In this document: in pieces, positions 42,651 through 49,314 of the stretch
Numbering within the stretch: the stretch's first letter is position 1
Layout: every line of letters begins with the position of its first letter
Assembly: GCF_019602855.1 (NCBI RefSeq)
Contig: NZ_CP080766.1
Coordinates: 2,664,575 to 2,728,574 of the forward strand
Length of the DNA stretch: 64,000 bases
Direction of reading: 5' to 3'
DNA from: Cupriavidus pinatubonensis
GTDB taxonomy: Bacteria > Pseudomonadota > Gammaproteobacteria > Burkholderiales > Burkholderiaceae
Program-made: the position numbers and the translations under genes
Notes under the pieces: generated by a model
Databases searched by the model: none
What the model was told of the DNA's origin: nothing
What the model saw: the letters and a program-made list of their open reading frames with translations, nothing else

Positions 42651-43274
42651 ATGAATGCCAAGTTCGCCAAGACCGTGATCACCGCCGCCACCCTGGCCGC
42701 CGCACTTGCCAGCGGTATCGCGCAGGCCGCTGGCCCCGCCGACAGCAGCTTTGCCGGTGACAAGTACGGTTACAGCTTCCGCGTCGGCAAGACCGATGCC
42801 TTTACCGACGGAGCAAGGACCGGCAAGTTTGACCCGTTCACCGAAGGACAACGCGTCGGCAAGACGGATCCGTACACGGATGGCGCGAAGATCGGCAAGG
42901 TCGACCCGTACACCGACGGCGCCCGCATCGTAGCCGGGCTGGACACGCGCGGCGTGTCGCAGACGCCCGCCCGCGCCATTGACCCGTACACCGATGGCGC
43001 GAAGATCGGCAAGTATGACCCGTACACCGACGGTGCCCGCACCGTAGCAGGCCTGGATACGCGTGGCGTGTCGCAGACGCCGGCCCGTGCCGTTGACCCG
43101 TACACCGATGGCGCGAAGATCGGCAAGTACGACCCGTACACCGACGGCGCCCACACGGTAGCGGGCCTGGATACGCGTGGCGTGTCGCAATCGCCGGCGC
43201 GCACGGTGGATCCGTACACCGACGGCGCGAAGCTCGGCAAGGTTGACCCGTACACCGACGGCGCGCTTGCCTGA
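42651..43274 (+). CDS. Secreted DPYTDG-repeat protein, module copy 2
   Basis: 207 residues with nearly the same signal peptide as copy 1 (MNAKFAKTVITAATLAAALASGIAQA) and ten DxF/Y-T-D/E-G units, again alternating 12- and 26-residue forms. It is longer than copy 1 by one whole 38-residue super-repeat plus one residue in the linker, so repeat number changes by recombination of near-identical 114-base units. CCAAGGAG precedes the ATG. Exported, soluble or surface-bound; no anchor seen. Function unknown. Confidence 0.85.
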   Translation: MNAKFAKTVITAATLAAALASGIAQAAGPADSSFAGDKYGYSFRVGKTDAFTDGARTGKFDPFTEGQRVGKTDPYTDGAKIGKVDPYTDGARIVAGLDTRGVSQTPARAIDPYTDGAKIGKYDPYTDGARTVAGLDTRGVSQTPARAVDPYTDGAKIGKYDPYTDGAHTVAGLDTRGVSQSPARTVDPYTDGAKLGKVDPYTDGALA

Positions 43275-43319
43275 GCCTGACACGGACGGCCCGCTGATGG
43301 CCGGCCATCGGACTTCATC

Positions 43320-43340
43320 ACCGGGCACGGGGTGCCCGGT
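43320..43340 (+). other. Intercistronic hairpin, module 2
   Basis: Perfect nine-base stem ACCGGGCAC / GTGCCCGGT with a GGG loop, 15 bases before the small peptide gene. Same position as the unrelated-sequence stem of copy 1. Confidence 0.6.
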
Positions 43341-43354
43341 TGCAGGGGAACATC

Positions 43355-43456
43355 ATGAATTTGCGTGACAGCGCACTGGTACTGGTCGGATGGGTGGGGC
43401 TCTGCCTCGTCAGCGGTTCACTCATCACGCTCGTCGCGCAAACGCTGCCGGCTTGA
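43355..43456 (+). CDS. 33-residue single-helix peptide, module copy 2
   Basis: MNLRDSALVLVGWVGLCL, then VSGSLITLVAQTLPA. Same length and layout as the copy 1 peptide (41396), with MNLRDS, GW, SGS, IT, AQ and LP kept. CAGGGGAACATC gives a usable ribosome site. The gene ends 32 bases before the TetR start, so the two are probably co-transcribed. Predicted inner-membrane peptide of unknown role. Confidence 0.65.
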   Translation: MNLRDSALVLVGWVGLCLVSGSLITLVAQTLPA

Positions 43457-43488
43457 CTGGCAGCAGACATTGCAGAGGGGCTGAAACG

Positions 43489-44058
43489 ATGAAAACGCAA
43501 TCCGTACGCGAACAATTGCTCGAGCACACGCTGGTGCTGATTCGCCGCCGGGGGTTCAACGGTTTCAGCTACCGCGACCTGGCCGAGCTGGTCGGGGTCA
43601 AGACATCAAGCATTCATTACTACTTTCCGTCCAAGGATGACCTGGTCCTTGAAGCGGTACGCGAATACAGCGCGCGTACGCAGGAACGCATCCGCGCGAT
43701 CGATACCAGCCTGCCTCCGCTCGAACAGGCGCGGCAATACCTGGCGCCCCTGCATGCGGGCTCCGGCACGGACCAGGCCTGTCTGGTGGGGATGCTGTCC
43801 GCCGATGTGCTGTCCCTGTCGGAACCTGTGCGCGCCACCATGCGAGAGTACGTGCGCATGCAAGAGCAATGGCTGACAGGCTTGTTCGAGCGCGCCCAGC
43901 CGCTGCGCGACAAGCCCTATCCGGTGCCGCCCGCGCAACTGGCCCAGGTCGTCTATGGCTCGCTGCAGAACGGGCTGATGGCCGCCCGGCTGTTTGGCAC
44001 CGCCGAGAGGCTGGAGTCAGCCGCTGCGGTGCTGATCGGCGTCATGCCGCAGCAGTGA
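43489..44058 (+). CDS. TetR-family regulator, module copy 2
   Basis: 189 residues. The DNA-binding domain (LEHTLVLIRRRGFNGFSYRDLAELVGVKTSSIHYYFPSKDDLVLEAV) matches copy 1 at every residue to position 46. The effector half is recognisably related (LVGMLSADVLSLSEPVRATMREYVRMQEQWLTGLFERAQP, QVVYGSLQNGLMAARLFGTAERLE). The ATG at 43489 follows GAGGGG and replaces a longer frame that overlaps the small peptide. It ends 17 bases inside the convergent hydrolase gene. Confidence 0.9.
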   Translation: MKTQSVREQLLEHTLVLIRRRGFNGFSYRDLAELVGVKTSSIHYYFPSKDDLVLEAVREYSARTQERIRAIDTSLPPLEQARQYLAPLHAGSGTDQACLVGMLSADVLSLSEPVRATMREYVRMQEQWLTGLFERAQPLRDKPYPVPPAQLAQVVYGSLQNGLMAARLFGTAERLESAAAVLIGVMPQQ

Positions 44059-44794
44059 GCTGGCGCGCCACCACCGCGCACAGCCAATCCGGGTCATCGT
44101 GCGGCAGGTCGTGGCCTGCCCACGGATGGCGGAGCAGCGGCACGCTCCAGGCCTGCGCAAGCTGCGCCGAGCAGACCGGGTTGACCAGCCTGTCGGCCTC
44201 GGATGCAATCAGAAGTGTTGTCGGACAGGGGGCCATACTTTCGGTGCGGTAACGCGCCGCCGCCAGCAATTGCCGCAGGGCGGCGCGCCGGCTGACCGGC
44301 GCACTCGTCGCGATCTGCTTCCATGCCTCAAGGTCGGCGTCTTGCGTGTCCACCCTCGCACACGTCATCCGGTGGATGGTGGCCTCGCAATAAACGCGGT
44401 TCTCCCATACGCCTGCCATGCGCAGCAAACCTGGCCAGTTCGCGGGCTGCAGGCGCTCAGTGATGGTGCTGAAGGGCCGCATGCTCGTGTTGATCAGCAC
44501 GAGCGCCGCCACCTCCTCTGGCTGCCGTCGCGCCCATTCCGCAGCGACCATGGCGCCCAGTGACATCGCGAGCACGCGCACGGGGCGCTGCTGTCCGGCC
44601 TGTCGCAAACTTTGCCGGACTGAAGCCACGAAGCCCGGTACGGTCGCCGGCGATTCCTCATGCCAAAGGGTGCCATTCCCCGGCAGATCGACCAACAGCG
44701 GCGCCCCAAGCCCTGCTGCCTGCCAGCGCGTGGTCAGCGCGCCCCAGTGCCGGCTTTCACGCGTCAACCCTCGCAGGAAAACCCAGTCCGTCAT
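44042..44794 (-). CDS. Alpha/beta-fold hydrolase (BioH-like)
   Basis: 250 residues: MTDWVFLRGLTRESRHWGALTTRWQAAGLGAPLLVDLPGNG opens an abhydrolase_1 domain, the nucleophile lies in VLAMSLGAMVAAEWA, the acid in LLIASEADRLVNP, and the histidine in GHDLPHDDPDWL. Small BioH/MenH-like enzymes look like this, but no biotin or menaquinone genes are near. Its ATG overlaps the stop of the M14 peptidase upstream (ATGA), so the pair is translationally coupled. Confidence 0.85.
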   Translation of the reverse strand: MTDWVFLRGLTRESRHWGALTTRWQAAGLGAPLLVDLPGNGTLWHEESPATVPGFVASVRQSLRQAGQQRPVRVLAMSLGAMVAAEWARRQPEEVAALVLINTSMRPFSTITERLQPANWPGLLRMAGVWENRVYCEATIHRMTCARVDTQDADLEAWKQIATSAPVSRRAALRQLLAAARYRTESMAPCPTTLLIASEADRLVNPVCSAQLAQAWSVPLLRHPWAGHDLPHDDPDWLCAVVARQLTAAA

Positions 44795-45813
44795 GGTGCT
44801 GGCCGGCGGTTCCAGTGCGCGCGCGCCTGTTCCTGCAGCATCGCGCGTCGCTCGCCGGTCGGCAGCCAGCGCTGCGGCGCAAAGGCGATGCGCCCCAGGA
44901 AATCGAACAGGCTCACATGCCGGCGCAGTACGCGTGCGGTGCGGTGTGCCTTGATCGGGTTGAAGATGCCGTCGCGCGAAAACAACTGCCGCGGGTTCTT
45001 CTTGATCCACAGCCAGGAACCGAGTTCCAGCGTCATCGGCAGGAACAGGTTCTGCGGCGGCGTCAGGTCATATGCGTAGTCCCACAGGTCGCCGTGCAGC
45101 AGGTACTGGTGGCTTTGCGGCTCGAACGCGTAGCCGTGGTGCGGGTGGGCCTGTTCGAACATGGTCTTGAGCAGGTACATCTCGGGCAGGTGCGGCATGG
45201 GACGGTGCGTGCGCGCGTACGGAAACCAGATGCTGTCGCGCCAGCCATAGCCGGAATGGCAGTCCACGGCGAAGCTCAGCGGGCGCGTCAGCAGTTCGTT
45301 TCGCACCACGTCCAGCAGCGCCTGGCTTTCGATTTCCATCGGGTGGCCGGCGCGGCCACGGAACCACGGCAGCCACGCCCCGATGCGCTGGCCGCCTGCC
45401 AGGAACGGCACGCGCGCATCGGCGTCTTGCGGTGCGTTGCGCATCAAATCGACGCCGTTCGGGTTGGCGCGCGTGGCGGCCCACATGCCACCCGGGTTGA
45501 CGATGGGCATAAAGACCAGGCGCACCGACTGCAGTTCTTCATGCAGCAGTTCGTCCCATTCCAGCCGGCAAAGCAGCGAGCGCAGATAGTCGAGCACAAG
45601 CTGCGTGCCGATCCGCTCGAGACCGTGGATGCCCCCGAAAATGCCGATGGCCGGCGCATCCGCAGCTGTCGCCCCGACGGTAGCGGCGTAGACCGAAAAG
45701 CGATGGCCCTGTACCGAGGCTTCGCATACTGCGCGCGCATCCAGCACACGGCTGCCCGCGTCCAGCAGGCTCAGCAACTGATCGTATTCGGCAAAAGCGG
45801 TGCGCTCGCTCAT
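44791..45813 (-). CDS. M14-family metallocarboxypeptidase
   Basis: 340 residues. The zinc site is HGLERIG (HxxE) with the third ligand in VDCHSGYGW; MPIVNPGGMWAATRANPNGVDLMRN is the usual substrate-binding stretch, and LPMTLELGSWLW holds the catalytic Glu. It should remove C-terminal residues or cleave murein-type amide bonds in the cytoplasm; no signal peptide is present. The ATG at 45813 is preferred over a longer Arg/Ala-rich extension. It overlaps the downstream hydrolase by four bases. Confidence 0.88.
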   Translation of the reverse strand: MSERTAFAEYDQLLSLLDAGSRVLDARAVCEASVQGHRFSVYAATVGATAADAPAIGIFGGIHGLERIGTQLVLDYLRSLLCRLEWDELLHEELQSVRLVFMPIVNPGGMWAATRANPNGVDLMRNAPQDADARVPFLAGGQRIGAWLPWFRGRAGHPMEIESQALLDVVRNELLTRPLSFAVDCHSGYGWRDSIWFPYARTHRPMPHLPEMYLLKTMFEQAHPHHGYAFEPQSHQYLLHGDLWDYAYDLTPPQNLFLPMTLELGSWLWIKKNPRQLFSRDGIFNPIKAHRTARVLRRHVSLFDFLGRIAFAPQRWLPTGERRAMLQEQARAHWNRRPAP

Positions 45814-45881
45814 GGCACCAATATAGGCGCTGAGCGGCGCCGCGGCCACGCGCGGGCGGGGCAGGGCGTGCCCTGCATCAC

Positions 45882-46769
45882 TCAGGCAGCCTGAGCCGGC
45901 TGGTCGGGCGCCAGCGATTCCACGCATTCGAGAAGGGCGCCGACCAGCCGCGTATGCCGCCGGCTTTCCAGGCAGTACAGGTACTCGTGGATGACGGGCG
46001 GGCGCTGCGCGAACGCCACAATGCGCAGCGCGGGATCGCGCGGGACTTCGCCAGCGGGTACGACACTCGCGCCTATGTTCTGGCGGATCGCCTCATAGAT
46101 GGCCTCGCGGCTGCCGATGACCATATGGCGCGGCAGTTCCTGCCCGCATGCTGCGAGCGCAGCCTCGGTGGCCTGCCGTGTCATCGACCCGTGCTCGCGC
46201 ACGAGCAGGTGGCATTCGGCAAGGCGGGTGATATCGATGTGGGGCATCCGCGCGAACGGGTGTTCCGGATGGACGACCAGCACCATCGGATCGCTCGCCA
46301 GCCGGATACGCGCGAGCCGGCTGTCGTCCACCGCGTGCGAGGACACCGCGGCGTCGATGCGGTATTCCAGCAGCGCCTCGATCATCTGCTGCGAATTGCC
46401 GATCTCGATGCTGACTTCGACGGCCGGGTAGCGCTGCCGGAACGCGGCAACGCTGCGCAGGATGTAATACGGACCGGTTGCGCCGATGCGCAAATTACCG
46501 AAGCGCAGGTTCCCCGCATTGCGCAGGAGATAGTCGGCATTGCTTTCCTGTTGCATCAACTGCTCCACCACGGGCATCAGCGCGACACCGACATCGCTCA
46601 GGTCGACCCGGCTCGCACGGCGATAGAACAGCTCCACGCCATAGACATCCTCCAGCTGGCGGATGCGTGCCGTAACGGTGGGCTGGCTGACGCCGAGCTG
46701 CCGCGCGGCCGTGGTAATGCTGCCCTGGCGAGCCACTTCGAAAAAGGTCGTGAGAAGATCGCCGAGCAT
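45882..46769 (-). CDS. LysR-family regulator
   Basis: 295 residues: MLGDLLTTFFEVARQGSITTAARQLGVSQPTVTARIRQLEDVYGVELFYRRASRVDLSDVG is the DNA-binding region; the effector domain follows (LRFGNLRIGATGPYYILRSVAAFRQRYPAVEVSIEIGNSQQM). It resembles LysR regulators found beside phosphonate genes, though none is present here. The start at 46769 excludes a non-homologous N-terminal extension. It lies upstream of the M14/hydrolase pair on the same strand. Confidence 0.9.
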   Translation of the reverse strand: MLGDLLTTFFEVARQGSITTAARQLGVSQPTVTARIRQLEDVYGVELFYRRASRVDLSDVGVALMPVVEQLMQQESNADYLLRNAGNLRFGNLRIGATGPYYILRSVAAFRQRYPAVEVSIEIGNSQQMIEALLEYRIDAAVSSHAVDDSRLARIRLASDPMVLVVHPEHPFARMPHIDITRLAECHLLVREHGSMTRQATEAALAACGQELPRHMVIGSREAIYEAIRQNIGASVVPAGEVPRDPALRIVAFAQRPPVIHEYLYCLESRRHTRLVGALLECVESLAPDQPAQAA

Positions 46770-46875
46770 GGGTTGAGGGCAGGGAAAGGTAGCGGACGCG
46801 GCAGGCACCGGATTAGCGCGCAGTCTATCGGTGCAATGTGACAGTACCGCTACGCTTTCCCCGACTTTCGGCGGA

Positions 46876-49011
46876 TCAGGTACCCATCGCCGGATCGGAC
46901 ACGCTGTCGGCGCCGGTTTCCAGGCGGCCTGCAAAGCGCCGCTTGAAACCGCCCTGCGCCGTGCTCACCGTGAAGTCGTACCAGTTGCCCTGCAGGCCCA
47001 CGGGCCAGTGCTGCTCGAGCTGTTTACCAGCGGGAATGTCGTACGTCCACGGGCCGTCCGTGCGGTACGCGTTGGGCTGGACCGTGAAGGTGCATGCGGC
47101 GCTGCCGGTGTTGATCATGGTCAGGTAGACGGCGGCATTGGCGATGTCGTAGCAGACTCGGATCTCCGGTGCGCTGGCGTACGCTGCCGTGACGGCGCTC
47201 ACGTCGCCGCTGAAGGCGCGGTGAAAGCCGTTCGGACCGAGCACCCACAGGTCGTACTTGCCGCTGTCGCTGGCGAACGCATCCCAGCTGCCATTGAGTT
47301 CCTTGCCGGGCTCGACGAGGTAGCGGCGTGGTACGCGGTCGAGATGCAGGCGGTCATACACATGGAACACCGCGGCCTGCTTGCCTGTGTTGCTGAAGAG
47401 CAGCCACACCTGGCGTCCGGCGGCGTCTTCGCGTGCGCTCACGTGAAGCTCGTAGGGCAGGGCGCGCGAGGGACGCGTGCCCTTGTCCTGCTGCGGCAAT
47501 TGCTGCGCAGCGGTGGAGGGCAACGGCACCTGCGGCAGCACGCCCTGCGCGGTGCGGATGGCATCGGCGCCGGTCTTGTCGCGGCTTGGCAAGGTTGGCA
47601 ATGCGCCGGAATTCGGGTTGACGAAGTTGAACGCCGAAGTCAGATCGCCAGCGACGGCCCGCCGGTATGCCGTAACGTTGGTCTCCGCCACACCGAAGCG
47701 CGCCTCAATGAAACGCAGCACGGAGGTATGGTCGAACACCTGCGAGTTGACCCAGCCGCCGCGGCTCCACGGCGAAATCACATACATCGGTACACGCGGG
47801 CCCGGGCCATAGGGCTTCTGGTCCGTGTGGTATTCACCGTCGGTAGCGACCGTCGAGGCACCGGCGAGCACGCCGTTCTCGTAACCCGGTGCGCACGGCG
47901 GCGGTACGTGGTCGAAGAAGCCGTCGTTCTCGTCGAAGTTGACGAGCAGCACGGTCTTGCTCCACACGGCCGGGTTTGCCGTCAACGCGTTCAGGACCTC
48001 CTGCGTGTACCAGGCGCCTTGCACCGGGCTGGAAGGCCCGGGATGCTCGGAGTAGTTGGCGGGCGCCACGATCCATGTCACCTGCGGCAGCTTGCCCGCG
48101 GCGATGTCATCGCGTAGCGCCTGCAGGAAACCCGCATCCGGCATGGTGTTGGAAATGCCCTTGATCAGCGGGTTGATGGCATCGTCGCTGCTGGCATACG
48201 CGGGATACGGGCTGCCGTTGGCCGCGTTGCCGCGCGCAAGGTTCGCATCGCGATATTGCTTGAAGCCGGCGAGCGGGTTGTCGGTGTAGTTGTCCGGCAT
48301 GTTCTGGTAGACCTTCCAGCTCACGCCGGCGGCTTCCAGACGTTCGGGATACGTGGTCCACGTATAGGGCGTGTTCGAGCCCGTGAACGAATCCCCGCTG
48401 TTGTCGATCACCGGGCCACCGTGCGTGCCGGACGGATCGTTGGTACCGGTCCAGTGGAACAGCCGGTTCGGGTTGGTGCCGCCGTGGAAGCCGCAATGGT
48501 AGGCATCGCAGATCGTGAATGCGTTGGCCAGCGCGAACTGAAAGTCCAGCTCCGCCTCGGTGTAGTAGCCCATCGACTGCGTGTTCTTGTAGGTAGGCCA
48601 TTTGTTCATGCGGCCCAGGTCCCAGGCGTTCTGCGCATCGGGGTAGGTGTGCGGCGTGCCGCTGACACGCTGTGCATTGCCGGCCGTGCTGTCGAGGTGG
48701 TACGGCAGCACCGTGCGCGCCGTGCCGCTGGCATAGGTTTGCTGCCAGACGTTGAGACCCCCCGCCAGCGGGATCGGGAAGCGGTCACCGAAACCGCGCA
48801 CGCCGCGCAGAGTCCCGAAGTAGTGGTCGAACGAGCGGTTCTCCTGCATCAGGATCACGACGTGCTCGACATCGCGGATGGAGCCCGTCGCATTGTTGGC
48901 CGGGATGGCCAGCGCGCGCCGGATGGCCGGCGGGAAGGCGGCCAGCGCGGCGGCGGCCGCGGCGCTGCTGCCGGCGAGCTTGAGGAAACTGCGTCTGCTG
49001 TTGGCGTTCAT
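46876..49011 (-). CDS. Phospholipase C, phosphocholine-specific type, Tat-exported
   Basis: 711 residues. The N-terminus NSRRSFLKLAGSSAAAAAALAAF is a twin-arginine signal. DVEHVVILMQENRSFDHYFGTLRGVRGFGDRF is the phosphoesterase signature; YHLDSTAGNAQRVSGTPHTYPDAQNAW and VNFDENDGFFDHVPPPCAP supply further active-site residues. Two C-terminal DUF756-type beta domains close it (about 520-700). It should release phosphocholine from lipids outside the cytoplasm. The ATG at 49011 is chosen for the signal. Downstream of two lipoprotein genes on the same strand. Confidence 0.93.
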   Translation of the reverse strand: MNANSRRSFLKLAGSSAAAAAALAAFPPAIRRALAIPANNATGSIRDVEHVVILMQENRSFDHYFGTLRGVRGFGDRFPIPLAGGLNVWQQTYASGTARTVLPYHLDSTAGNAQRVSGTPHTYPDAQNAWDLGRMNKWPTYKNTQSMGYYTEAELDFQFALANAFTICDAYHCGFHGGTNPNRLFHWTGTNDPSGTHGGPVIDNSGDSFTGSNTPYTWTTYPERLEAAGVSWKVYQNMPDNYTDNPLAGFKQYRDANLARGNAANGSPYPAYASSDDAINPLIKGISNTMPDAGFLQALRDDIAAGKLPQVTWIVAPANYSEHPGPSSPVQGAWYTQEVLNALTANPAVWSKTVLLVNFDENDGFFDHVPPPCAPGYENGVLAGASTVATDGEYHTDQKPYGPGPRVPMYVISPWSRGGWVNSQVFDHTSVLRFIEARFGVAETNVTAYRRAVAGDLTSAFNFVNPNSGALPTLPSRDKTGADAIRTAQGVLPQVPLPSTAAQQLPQQDKGTRPSRALPYELHVSAREDAAGRQVWLLFSNTGKQAAVFHVYDRLHLDRVPRRYLVEPGKELNGSWDAFASDSGKYDLWVLGPNGFHRAFSGDVSAVTAAYASAPEIRVCYDIANAAVYLTMINTGSAACTFTVQPNAYRTDGPWTYDIPAGKQLEQHWPVGLQGNWYDFTVSTAQGGFKRRFAGRLETGADSVSDPAMGT

Positions 49012-49061
49012 GTCGTTCTGTGGCCGGATAGGTTCAGGATAGTCGGCGTGCTTGCTGCGGC

Positions 49062-49265
49062 TCAGGGCGCGCACCGGATAGCGGGCTTGACGGCGGGCGG
49101 CTGGTTGATCGCCCCCTCGCCGGTGGCCGGCGCGGGGCTGCCGGCCGGCGATTGCGAACCGCCGGATGCGTTGTCGTCGCTGCCGCCGCAGGCGGACAGC
49201 GTCGCGCACATCAGCAGAGTGGCCATCCAGTGCGAACGCGAGGCTGCGCGCAGGAGTCGGGTCAT
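49062..49265 (-). CDS. Small lipoprotein, hypothetical
   Basis: 67 residues: MTRLLRAASRSHWMATLLMCATLSACGGSDDNASGGSQ, a lipobox LSAC and a Ser/Gly/Pro-rich tail (PAGSPAPATGEGAINQPPAVKP) with no domain. It lies between the phospholipase and the phosphatase-fold lipoprotein, spaced 50 bases from each, so one operon is likely. GGAG precedes the ATG. It could be a remnant of the N-terminus of a larger lipoprotein. Confidence 0.65.
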   Translation of the reverse strand: MTRLLRAASRSHWMATLLMCATLSACGGSDDNASGGSQSPAGSPAPATGEGAINQPPAVKPAIRCAP

Positions 49266-49314
49266 GGTTTGAATCTCCGGAATGCGTGGGCCGTGGAAGG
49301 ACCAGGGCATGGGT

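Larger units (their letters stand above)
42400..44058 (+). repeat. Tandem module, copy 2
   Basis: Second copy of the module described at 40550. Differences: one more 38-residue super-repeat in the secreted protein, a perfect promoter palindrome, the compensatory change in the leader terminator, and no palindrome directly before the TetR gene. Confidence 0.85.

Noticed and set aside
40910..43270. Regular DNA repeats resembling a CRISPR array
   Set aside because: The repeats are in frame, vary at third positions, have no unique spacers and encode the DPYTDG units; no cas genes are near.
46831..48117. Plus-strand frame of 428 codons
   Set aside because: Antisense to the phospholipase C gene.
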